Assembly (NCBI RefSeq): GCF_027857615.1
Contig: NZ_JAQIFT010000046.1
Span: 62,001 to 126,000 of the forward strand
DNA from: Holtiella tumoricola
Lineage (GTDB): Bacteria; Bacillota; Clostridia; Lachnospirales; Cellulosilyticaceae
Direction of reading: 5' to 3'
DNA length: 64,000 nucleotides
Shown: positions 8,246-15,492 of the stretch, piece by piece
Position numbering within the stretch: position 1 is the first letter of the stretch
Layout: every line of letters starts with the position of its first letter
The notes under the pieces: generated by a model
The model's input: the letters and a program-made list of their open reading frames with translations, nothing else
What the model was told of the DNA's origin: nothing
Databases searched by the model: none
Program-made: the position numbers and the translations under genes

Positions 8246-9292
8246 ATGAAGACTTTTTTTAAATCACTTATATCCTTAAGCTTAGTTACTTCCCTATTTT
8301 TTGTAGGTTGCAATAACACTGTATCAAAGAATACCTCATCAGATCCATTAAAGCGTACTGAATTATTAATGGGTACAACCGTATCTGTTACACTCTTTGA
8401 TCATCAAGACCCAGAAATCTTAAATGATGCCTTTAACTTAGTTAAAGAACTTGAAAATGAGCTTAGTTTAAATAAAAGTAGTACCCTACTTACAGAACTT
8501 AATGCTTCTAGTGGCACTGCCCCTTATAAGGTAAATAGCACACTCTTTGATATTGTAGAAAAAGGTGTTTACTATAGTGAACTTACAAATGGTTCTTTTG
8601 ATTTATCTGTAGGACCTATCGTAAAACTCTGGAGTATCGGACTCCCTGAAGCGCGTGTGCCTAGTCAAGAAGAGATTGACGCAGCTCTTCCTACTATTGG
8701 TTATGAAAATATTATTTTAGATCCAGATGCTTCTACTATTTATTTAGAAAAACCAAATATGAAGCTAGACCTAGGAGGTATCGCTAAAGGTTATACTGCC
8801 GATGCTATTGCTGAGCTTCTCGCATCTAAAGGTGTAGAACACGCTTTAGTCGATTTAGGTGGGAACATTTATACTCTAGGTCATAAAGTAGATGGCTCAC
8901 TTTGGAAAGTAGGTATTCAAGATCCTTTTGAAAATCGTAACAATATTGTTGGCTATGTTTCTGTTGCTGATCAATCTGTTGTAACTTCAGGTATATATGA
9001 ACGCTTCCTTGAAGCTAATGGTAAGAAATATCATCATATTCTTGATCCAAAAACAGGTTATCCTTTTGATAATGATATTGCTGGGATTTCTATTATTAGT
9101 GATAAATCTATTGATGGGGATGCTCTATCTACTGCTGTTTTTTCTAAAGGTCTTGAAGAAGGACTAGCCTTTGTCCAAACACTTCCTGGTGTTGATGCTA
9201 TTTTCATTAGTAAAGACTCAAAGATTTATATCACTGAAGGCCTCAAAGGAAACTTTGTACTTACCAATGAAGCATTTGAACTTATAAATTAA
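8246..9292 (+). CDS. apbE: FAD:protein FMN transferase lipoprotein (ApbE/FmnB)
   Basis: ApbE transfers the FMN half of FAD onto a Thr of an acceptor flavoprotein outside the membrane. Residues 1-22 are a lipoprotein signal ending in FFVGC. Family blocks follow in order: ELLMGTTVSVTLF, GSFDLSVGPIVKLW, LDLGGIAKGYTADAIAE, ALVDLGGNIYTLG, YHHILDPKTGYPF and the metal-binding IDGDALSTAVF. The length (348) is usual. The FMN-binding lipoprotein just upstream, with its DVVTGAT motif, is the obvious substrate. The gene pair corresponds to FmnB and PplA of the Listeria extracellular electron transfer system. It has its own upstream AT-rich region and terminator. Confidence 0.93.
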   Translation: MKTFFKSLISLSLVTSLFFVGCNNTVSKNTSSDPLKRTELLMGTTVSVTLFDHQDPEILNDAFNLVKELENELSLNKSSTLLTELNASSGTAPYKVNSTLFDIVEKGVYYSELTNGSFDLSVGPIVKLWSIGLPEARVPSQEEIDAALPTIGYENIILDPDASTIYLEKPNMKLDLGGIAKGYTADAIAELLASKGVEHALVDLGGNIYTLGHKVDGSLWKVGIQDPFENRNNIVGYVSVADQSVVTSGIYERFLEANGKKYHHILDPKTGYPFDNDIAGISIISDKSIDGDALSTAVFSKGLEEGLAFVQTLPGVDAIFISKDSKIYITEGLKGNFVLTNEAFELIN

Positions 9293-9298
9293 ACAGAT

Positions 9299-9338
9299 AA
9301 AAGCAAGAGGGAATTAATCTTAATTCCCTCTTGCTTTT
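9299..9338. terminator. Terminator after apbE
   Basis: A perfect 19-bp inverted repeat (9299-9317 with 9320-9338) seven bases past the apbE stop codon, T-rich on the plus strand. Confidence 0.88.
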
Positions 9339-9412
9339 ATTTTAGTCTATAATAAAGAAGACATTCATATTTTAATTCATCTGTTTTATTAAAATCTTTT
9401 AGGAGGATTTAT

Positions 9413-10396
9413 ATGCAAAATCGTAAAGTTGGTCTTATTATTGCTCTTAGTAGCTGCCTTGCTTGCTTTTTACTCTTTGTTATACTCATTGTTAATCTTA
9501 TAGTTGGAATTGGACGTTCTTCTATTTCACACCAGTCTTCTAGCTTGTTAGAAGATCGTATTGATGTTCTTAGTATTGAAGGGGTTATTGGTGAAACCAC
9601 TTCTAGTATGTTTGCTACTTCATATTATGATCATCAATTCATCATAAATAGTTTAAGTACGCTTATAGATGATCCTTCGAGTAAAGGACTTATTGTCTTT
9701 ATTGATTCACCTGGTGGATCTGTTTATCATACCGATGAAATCTACCTTAAATTACTTGAATATAAATCTACAGGGCGTCCTGTCTATGCAAGCTTCGGAA
9801 GCACTGCTGCGTCTGGTGGATACTATATTGGTTGTGCCGCTGATAAAATCATTTGTAACCGTAATACGTTAACTGGATCTATTGGCGTTATCATGCAAAA
9901 TATTATAGATATTTCTGGTCTTTATGAGAAGTTAGGGATTAAGGTTGAAACGATTACTGCAGGTGAAAATAAAGCAATGGGAAGTGGATACGAACCCCTA
10001 ACTGATGAACAACGTACTATTTTACAAAGTATGCTAGATGAAACACATGCTCAATTTATTGAAGTAGTATCCGAAGGACGTAATCTCTCTCTTGAAGAAG
10101 CTCGTAAGTTAGCTGATGGACGTATTTATACAGCTAAACAAGCTTTAGAAAATGGTTTGGTGGATCAATTAGGGACTTTTGAGGATACAGTAACCATTAT
10201 GCGTGAATCTGAAGATCTTATGGATTTACCTCTTAATTATATTGAACAGGCTCCACTTTCTTTCTTTGATACGTTGCTTTTAAAATTACCTAATCTTACA
10301 CCAAAGACAGAACTCTCTGCCATTCTTGAATTAGAAAGTAATATTAATAAATTTGGCTACTACTGTATCTCACCTTTAGGAAATAGTAGCTATTAA
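9413..10396 (+). CDS. sppA: Signal peptide peptidase SppA (S49 family)
   Basis: A membrane-anchored serine protease that degrades cleaved signal peptides. One transmembrane segment (about residues 7-33) precedes the S49 domain: GLIVFIDSPGGSVYHTDE, then TAASGGYYIGCAADKI with S134 as the predicted nucleophile, TGSIGVIM, and GENKAMGSGYEPLT with K187 as the general base. The 53-residue spacing between Ser and Lys agrees with the Bacillus Ser/Lys dyad. The 327 residues match the Gram-positive short form. AGGAGG precedes the ATG. It lies downstream of a run of lipoproteins, whose signal peptides it could help to clear, though that link is inferred from position only. Confidence 0.9.
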   Translation: MQNRKVGLIIALSSCLACFLLFVILIVNLIVGIGRSSISHQSSSLLEDRIDVLSIEGVIGETTSSMFATSYYDHQFIINSLSTLIDDPSSKGLIVFIDSPGGSVYHTDEIYLKLLEYKSTGRPVYASFGSTAASGGYYIGCAADKIICNRNTLTGSIGVIMQNIIDISGLYEKLGIKVETITAGENKAMGSGYEPLTDEQRTILQSMLDETHAQFIEVVSEGRNLSLEEARKLADGRIYTAKQALENGLVDQLGTFEDTVTIMRESEDLMDLPLNYIEQAPLSFFDTLLLKLPNLTPKTELSAILELESNINKFGYYCISPLGNSSY

Positions 10397-10420
10397 ATAT
10401 TTATATAGGCAATAGAAAAA

Positions 10421-10470
10421 GTGCTATGAATAAAAGGTAAAATCCCTTGTTCATAGCACCTTTATTTTAT
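10421..10470 (+). terminator. Probable terminator of sppA
   Basis: GTGCTATGAA (10421-10430) pairs with TTCATAGCAC (10450-10459) across a 19-base loop and is followed by CTTTATTTTATT. The large loop lowers confidence. Confidence 0.6.
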
Positions 10471-10517
10471 TAATCTAATCTCTAATTCATTATGTATTCA
10501 TGACTTCTAATATAGGG

Positions 10518-11420
10518 CTACTTTTTGTAGTTAGCTGCAAGTTGAATAGCTGCTTGATGCTGAGGATCCACTACTGCCGCTATGTTTCCTTCTTTATGTC
10601 TTTTACTCCCTACAAAGTGAAGATCTAGCACCCCACTCATACCATTTCCAGAAACGCCATTTAAAGAATCTCCTGCATGAGGCATACCTGCTAAAGAAGC
10701 TGCTAACATACGTCCATTAATATGTACGATAACAGGTCTTCTCTCCCACGAGAATCCCCCCCATATACTTTTTAGCATCTGCGTATCTGCCGTTGTTAAC
10801 GTTTCAACATCTGCATGATTAGTCCCAAAAGTACGTTTTACTTTAAAAGTTTTCCCTGTATATACATCTTCAATCGTTACAATAGCACCTCTTGGTACTA
10901 CATCTTTAGCAACACTCCAATTTAATACCTCAACCTTTTGAGCTTGGAACTCTTTTTGAGGTACTAGCTTTAGATCAGGATCTTCTAATTGTGTTTTATA
11001 GATATATCCTTCTGTACCATCTTCTAGCACTACGTTATACCAATTGGAGTTTTGATAAAGAACACTTACTATCTCACCTTGTCCTAATGTTTTAATTAAT
11101 TTTCCATCTGAAGATGCCATTTCCCTTACTTTGACACCCTCCATGGTTGTTTGAGTAATGACCTTACGTATTGTTAAATAATCTTTATTTACATAAACAG
11201 ATTTACCTTCTACATCTATAAGGTAAATATCGTTATCCTCTTGTAAGTCTAATACTTTATGCTGTGTCCCCTTAGCAAGCTCTATAATGTATCGTTCCTC
11301 ACTATTATATCCTACTGCACCTGTAGATTGAATAGCCCCTATTATACTTCCAAAAGTAGGTACACTCATCATACTTAATACTGCTGTGCATAATATAAAT
11401 TTTTTAGTTGTCTTCCTCAT
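10518..11420 (-). CDS. Exported protein with bacterial SH3 domain and conserved C-terminal domain of unknown function
   Basis: A signal peptide (about residues 1-25, MRKTTKKFILCTAVLSMMSV) is followed by an N-terminal domain and a bacterial SH3 repeat (VKVREMASSDGKLIKTLGQG through NWYNVVLEDGTEGYIYK), which in this family binds cell-wall peptides. The C-terminal half contains WGGFSWERRPVIVHING, HAGDSLNGVSGNG and LHFVGSKRH ending VVDPQHQAAIQLA. I recall similar His/Asp-rich tails in clostridial and bacillar wall proteins but know no function. The start is the ATG at 11418-11420, behind TAAGGAG; an in-frame upstream ATG would include that site. Confidence 0.72.
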   Translation of the reverse strand: MRKTTKKFILCTAVLSMMSVPTFGSIIGAIQSTGAVGYNSEERYIIELAKGTQHKVLDLQEDNDIYLIDVEGKSVYVNKDYLTIRKVITQTTMEGVKVREMASSDGKLIKTLGQGEIVSVLYQNSNWYNVVLEDGTEGYIYKTQLEDPDLKLVPQKEFQAQKVEVLNWSVAKDVVPRGAIVTIEDVYTGKTFKVKRTFGTNHADVETLTTADTQMLKSIWGGFSWERRPVIVHINGRMLAASLAGMPHAGDSLNGVSGNGMSGVLDLHFVGSKRHKEGNIAAVVDPQHQAAIQLAANYKK

Positions 11421-11739
11421 AAGTAACTCCTTAACCATTTTATTATGTACTTATTACATTTATTACATATTTATTAAGTGATTTCATTTTACCTAATTTT
11501 ATTATTTTTGACAACCTTATATAATAACTTTAAACATTAGAATATATTTGTTTGCTTATATATGTTCTTTATTCTTCACTAAGCTTTCAATCTATAAATA
11601 TTAAAATAGGCTATGTACCTTCCCCAAGATACATAGCCTTTACCCATATTATTTCTCTTTTATTTAATCTATAAAATTAAGATTAGCTTAAGCCTATTTA
11701 AAGAATAATCCTACTTATATAAACTACTTATAGTGCCTT
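11421..11739. other. Intergenic stretch between the SH3 protein and the amino acid transporter operon
   Basis: This 319-base AT-rich gap holds the promoter region of the SH3 gene (right of 11421) and the terminator of the transporter operon at 11609-11638. I see no coding frame or other structure in it. Confidence 0.5.
11609..11638 (-). terminator. Terminator of the amino acid ABC transporter operon
   Basis: GGCTATGTACCTT (11609-11621) pairs with AAGATACATAGCC (11626-11638), one mismatch, and is followed on the minus strand by TATTTTAAT. It lies about 100 bases beyond the ATPase stop codon. Confidence 0.7.
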
Positions 11740-12462
11740 CTATAAAACCTTACTTAGGAATATTTGTGTACGTTCTTCTCTTGGATTATCGAATACTTCT
11801 TTTGGTTTTCCTTCTTCAAGTATCTTCCCTTCATCCATAAATACAAGTCGTGTCCCTACTTCTTTTGCAAATCCCATTTCATGGGTTACAATCATCATCG
11901 TCATACCTTCTTTTGCAAGATCTTTAATAACTTCTAAAACCTCCTTAACCATTTCTGGGTCAAGAGCAGAAGTTGGTTCGTCAAAAAGCATGACCTCTGG
12001 ATTCATAGCAAGTGCACGTGCTATTGCAATCCTTTGCTTTTGTCCACCTGAAAGTTTATTTGGATATTCATCCGCTTTCTCTCTTAAGCCCACCTTATCT
12101 AAAAGTGTATAGGCTACCTTCTTTGCTTCTTCCGGATTCATCTTCTTAACTTGAATAGGTGCTAGGGTAATATTTTCCAAAACGGTCATATGTGGGAAAA
12201 GATTAAAGTGTTGAAATACCATTCCTACCTTTTGACGAATTTGATTGATCTCTACATTCTTATCCGTAATATCTACACCATCTACTAAGATTTGTCCTGA
12301 AGTAGCCTCTTCCATACGATTGATGCAACGTAAGTAGGTAGATTTACCAGAACCAGATGGTCCAATAACAACGACTACTTCACCTTTAGCTATATAATCA
12401 TCTATACCTTTTAGGACCTGTAGTTTCCCAAAGCTTTTATGTAATCCTTTTACTTCTATCAT
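11740..12462 (-). CDS. Polar amino acid ABC transporter, ATP-binding protein (GlnQ type)
   Basis: The cytoplasmic ATPase that powers the importer. Walker A GPSGSGKST (about 33-41), Q-loop VGMVFQHFNLFPHMTV, signature LSGGQKQRIAIARALA, Walker B EVMLFDEPTSALDPE and switch His IVTHEMGFA are all present. The 240 residues match GlnQ/HisP-type subunits. It is 12 bases downstream of the permease and last in the operon. The permease shows that this is the polar amino acid family; the exact amino acid is not readable. Confidence 0.92.
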   Translation of the reverse strand: MIEVKGLHKSFGKLQVLKGIDDYIAKGEVVVVIGPSGSGKSTYLRCINRMEEATSGQILVDGVDITDKNVEINQIRQKVGMVFQHFNLFPHMTVLENITLAPIQVKKMNPEEAKKVAYTLLDKVGLREKADEYPNKLSGGQKQRIAIARALAMNPEVMLFDEPTSALDPEMVKEVLEVIKDLAKEGMTMMIVTHEMGFAKEVGTRLVFMDEGKILEEGKPKEVFDNPREERTQIFLSKVL

Positions 12463-12474
12463 CTCTTCACCTCC

Positions 12475-13179
12475 TTAGAAACGTCCTTTGTTAATATTTC
12501 TTTCTACCATACGCATAATCCATGTAAAAGTACTTGTTAAAAGTAAATAGGTTGCTGTAGCAATTAAGATTGGCCATAGGAAGTTTCCTGAGTCTGTCAT
12601 CATAATATTTGCTGCACGCATAATATCACGTCCACCAATCATACCAATAACCGCTGTTTCCTTAATTAATATAATAAACTCACTTACAAGAGCTGGCAAC
12701 ATATGTCTAAATGCCTGTGGAATAATAATCATCTTCATAGTCTGTGTATAGGAAAGTCCAAGGGAACGTCCTGCTTCCATTTGTCCTTTATCAATACCTT
12801 GAATACCTGCACGAATAAGCTCTGCCATATAAGCACCACTGTTAATACCAAAGGCTATACCACCTACTACTGCTCTTGGCATATTAGATTTTGCTAATAT
12901 AACTAACCATATAAAACTTACTTGAGCAATGGCTGGTGTTCCACGAATAAAATCTACATAAATTTTAGTTATCTTTTTTAAAATTGCTCCTACCCACTTA
13001 TAGCGATTAGGAAACTCAGAAACTTGAATCATTGCTACTATAATCCCTATAATTAAACCTATAATAGTTGCAACCAATGTTAAAAGTAATGTTTCTTGGA
13101 TTCCATTAAGAAGCGTTATATAATATTTTTTTTCTATAAAAGTTTCAAAGAAAGCTACTGTTGTATCCCAGCTAAACAT
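12475..13179 (-). CDS. Polar amino acid ABC transporter, permease
   Basis: An inner membrane subunit with about five transmembrane helices (residues 20-45, 60-80, 88-115, 180-205 and near 210-222). The cytoplasmic EAA loop that docks with the ATPase reads EAGRSLGLSYTQTMKMIIIPQAFR, here quoted in parts as EAGRSLGLSY and MIIIPQAFRH. An upstream block IYVDFIRGTPAIAQVSFIW is typical of the HisM/GlnP family. AAGGGAGGGG precedes the ATG. A terminator and a 233-base AT-rich gap separate it from the binding-protein gene, so expression of the two can differ. Confidence 0.9.
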   Translation of the reverse strand: MFSWDTTVAFFETFIEKKYYITLLNGIQETLLLTLVATIIGLIIGIIVAMIQVSEFPNRYKWVGAILKKITKIYVDFIRGTPAIAQVSFIWLVILAKSNMPRAVVGGIAFGINSGAYMAELIRAGIQGIDKGQMEAGRSLGLSYTQTMKMIIIPQAFRHMLPALVSEFIILIKETAVIGMIGGRDIMRAANIMMTDSGNFLWPILIATATYLLLTSTFTWIMRMVERNINKGRF

Positions 13180-13412
13180 AAAACCCCTCCCTTAGTTTAA
13201 TATTTATTCACTTAATCTACTATTTATTATATATAACTTAATATATATTTTCTAGTAATTTTTATACTTTTATTCAATTTTATTTGTACTATTCATTATC
13301 CCTATACCGTTATTATGTCAGCAAATTAGGGTAATTCCTTTATAACACTTTTTCAAAAATACGAAATAAAATATTTATATTTAATCTTTATTTTACATAA
13401 TTACTTAAATAA

Positions 13413-13445
13413 GTTAAAAAAGAAAGAGGTGGTATCCACCTCTTT
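13413..13445 (-). terminator. Intercistronic terminator between binding protein and permease genes
   Basis: AAAGAGGTGG (13423-13432) pairs perfectly with CCACCTCTTT (13436-13445), followed on the minus strand by CTTTTTTAACTT, directly after the binding-protein stop codon. Partial read-through would give more binding protein than membrane subunits. Confidence 0.85.
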
Positions 13446-14210
13446 TTATTCAGTTACACCAAAGTATTCTGCATAAAGTGCATCATATGTTCCATTTTCT
13501 TGAATTTCATTTAATACTTCATTAATTGTATTAAGAAGTTCTGCATTTCCTTTTTTAACAGCAATAGCATATACTTCTTCAATAAATGGTGCTTCTACAA
13601 GTTTTACACCTTTATAGTTTGCTACAATCTTTTTAGCTGGTTCTTCATCTAATACAACGGCATCAATCTTACCAATTGAAAGATCTGCAACTGCCATAGC
13701 ACCTTTATCAAATTGAACCACATCGATTGTTGCACCTGCATCTGATTCATAACCGCTTACAAAAAGGTCTCCTGTTGTCCCAAGTTGTACACCTACTTTT
13801 TTGCCTTCAAGATCTTCTGCTTGTGTGATTGAATCATTATCTTCAGCTACAATAATAACTTGTTTAGATTCAAAGTATGGTACTGAAAAATCTACTTGTT
13901 TTGCACGATCTTCGGTTGCTGTCATACCTGCTGCAATAAAGTCAATTTTTCCACTTGATGCTGCGCCTAGAAGTTGACCAAATTCCATATCTTCTATTTT
14001 AAGTTCTTTGCCTAACTTTTCTGCAACCAGCTTACTAATCTCTACGTCAAATCCTACAATTTCATCTCCCTGGATATCTTCAAATGGAGGAAATGTTGGA
14101 TTAGTTCCCATTACGATAACATTACTATCTTGTTTACCACATCCTACAAATGTTCCTAAGCTTAATACACCTGCTAAAATAACTGCACTTATTTTCATAA
14201 ATTTTTTCAT
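13446..14210 (-). CDS. Polar amino acid ABC transporter, substrate-binding lipoprotein
   Basis: A lipoprotein signal ends GTFVGC, with C24 as the lipidation site. The rest is a two-lobed family 3 solute-binding protein: MGTNPTFPPFEDI, VGFDVEISKLVAEKLG, LLGAASSGKIDFIAAGMTAT and the ligand-binding TEDRAKQVDFSVPYF, whose Arg normally holds the amino acid carboxylate; then GKKVGVQLGTTGD and the late VKKGNAELLNTINEVLNEI. The 254 residues are typical. Sequence alone does not separate glutamine, arginine or cystine as ligand. It has its own near-consensus promoter (14278-14306) and a terminator directly after the stop codon. Confidence 0.92.
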   Translation of the reverse strand: MKKFMKISAVILAGVLSLGTFVGCGKQDSNVIVMGTNPTFPPFEDIQGDEIVGFDVEISKLVAEKLGKELKIEDMEFGQLLGAASSGKIDFIAAGMTATEDRAKQVDFSVPYFESKQVIIVAEDNDSITQAEDLEGKKVGVQLGTTGDLFVSGYESDAGATIDVVQFDKGAMAVADLSIGKIDAVVLDEEPAKKIVANYKGVKLVEAPFIEEVYAIAVKKGNAELLNTINEVLNEIQENGTYDALYAEYFGVTE

Positions 14211-14277
14211 GATTAAATCCCCCTATAGATTATATATTTTTATGTAAGTAATTTTTCAACTTGTTAACTTATGAATA

Positions 14278-14306
14278 ATTATAAGTATATTTGCATTAAT
14301 AGTCAA
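14278..14306 (-). promoter_or_regulatory. Sigma-A promoter of the amino acid transporter operon
   Basis: On the minus strand TTGACT (14301-14306), a 17-base spacer and TATAAT (14278-14283) give an almost perfect sigma-A promoter. The leader to the start codon would be about 60 bases, with an AGGGGGA ribosome binding site. Confidence 0.82.
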
Positions 14307-14483
14307 TACATTTTTTTATACTTTCATCTATATTATTTTTAATTGTAGCACCCCTAACCCCTATACCCCTTGATATTACTTGATTTATTCCTATTTATTA
14401 TCTTAAATAAATTTATTTATAATTTTATTAACAGTTTTGGAAACAATTTCCGAAGCAAACATATGTTTTGTGAGTGTTCTTTC

Positions 14484-14565
14484 TGTGGATAGTGTGTATA
14501 ACTCTGTTAATAACTTGAAATAATTAGGTTTGTACCATTATTTTCTTGTTAATAACTTATTCACG
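14484..14565. promoter_or_regulatory. Cluster of DnaA-box-like nonamers
   Basis: Back-to-back nonamers TGTGGATAG (14484-14492) and TGTGTATAA (14493-14501) match the inverse of TTATNCACA with one and zero mismatches. TGTTAATAA at 14505 and again at 14547, and TTATTCACG at 14557-14565, each have one mismatch. No replication gene is nearby, so this is not the obvious chromosome origin; AT-rich sequence makes chance matches likely for the weaker members. Confidence 0.3.
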
Positions 14566-14682
14566 ATATGTATAAAACTTGTTTTTTCTATATTGCAACT
14601 ACAATTATGTTTATGCATAGTGAACTCTTCCTATAGATAATTATGCAAAAACTACTGTACTAGTCTTCATGGATATATAACA

Positions 14683-15434
14683 AATAAATATCTGGTTAGT
14701 GTGAGGGCATGTAGGCAAGCTTATTGTATTCCAACTTCTAGTCCTCGCCTTTTAAGACAGGCTAAGTTCATTCCATCAAACTAACGGTCAAAACTCAGAA
14801 AAGAAGTTCACTTTTCTTCAAACATTTCCCTAAAACCAGTTTGATTCCATTCACTAAGCCTCTCTAAAAAGTCTGCGGAGAAAGTTTGCATACAATAACT
14901 CACCTTACAGCCCATCACATCATAGCCGTTCCGGTAGAGAGATAGTAAAAGACATTGGGACATGCAAGGTTTTGCCTTCCAAAGAAGAGACGTTTGCTCT
15001 TCTTTCCTCTCCACGGCATGTCATTGAAAGTGAAAACTTAACTTTTTAAGTAGAAAAGGGCGGTGATGCGTGGGTGACCTCCATGGAGCTTTTTTCGAGA
15101 ATGGACTTAGAATATAAGCTACATGCAGTTTAGTAATCTCTCCGCTGGCGCAGTCCACAAAGTGAGGGGGGTATATTTAGTAGACTTGATTAAGTGACAG
15201 GATAGGTGTGTTCTCCGGAACCTGCCTACGTAGCTTTCAGATAAGAAATGTTCGAAATGAAAAAATAATGGTTTTAGGTGTGCTGTCTGAACGAAGTGAG
15301 TTCACACCGTTATTATTTTTGAATGAGTTACATTTCTCTGAAAGCGAAGTGAAGCAGGTGAAGGAGAATCCAGCTATCCAGCTCACCTAAGTAGACTAAA
15401 TATAAGCATATCCTCACTCCATAAAATATTTATT
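14683..15434. mobile_element. Non-coding mosaic element with terminal inverted repeats, copy 2
   Basis: A 752-bp relative of the element at 3499-4236. The left end AATAAATAT followed by an AGTGTGAGGG segment mirrors the right end at 15412-15434 imperfectly. Module A (14978-15112) is in the same orientation as in copy 1, while module B with its terminus (15155-15434) is inverted relative to copy 1. The stretch 14705-14915 has no match in copy 1. Short frames inside, such as those near 14808-15014 and 15208-15390, have no start signals or family resemblance I trust. The modular rearrangement points to repeated recombination among family members. Confidence 0.68.
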
Positions 15435-15440
15435 TCATTA

Positions 15441-15483
15441 AAAAAGAGAGATTGTACATCATCTATGTACAATCTCTCTTTTT
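15441..15483 (-). terminator. Terminator of tkt
   Basis: A perfect 19-bp stem (15441-15459 with 15465-15483) whose minus-strand end is a T run, 10 bases past the transketolase stop codon. Confidence 0.92.
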
Positions 15484-15492
15484 TAAAAAAAT

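Larger units (their letters stand above)
14211..14682. other. AT-rich gene-free region upstream of the binding-protein gene
   Basis: About 470 bases with no credible coding frame. It contains the binding-protein promoter (14278-14306), a perfect 12-bp palindrome AAACATATGTTT near 14457-14468, and a cluster of DnaA-box-like nonamers at 14484-14565. It ends where the second mosaic element begins. Confidence 0.5.

Noticed and set aside
14211..14682. Chromosome origin of replication
   Set aside because: DnaA-like boxes are present but no dnaA, dnaN, rpmH or parAB gene is close, and several boxes have mismatches.
13180..14682. T-box or amino acid riboswitch for the ABC importer
   Set aside because: The leader from the consensus promoter is only about 60 bases and has no T-box AGGGTGGNACC sequence or specifier stem.
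14808..15014. A 68-codon frame in element 2
   Set aside because: Runs across a module boundary, lacks a start signal and has no counterpart in copy 1.
3499..15434. Composite transposon carrying the electron-transfer genes
   Set aside because: The flanking elements encode no transposase, and their internal modules are not in simple direct or inverted arrangement. Inversion is possible but mobilisation is unsupported.
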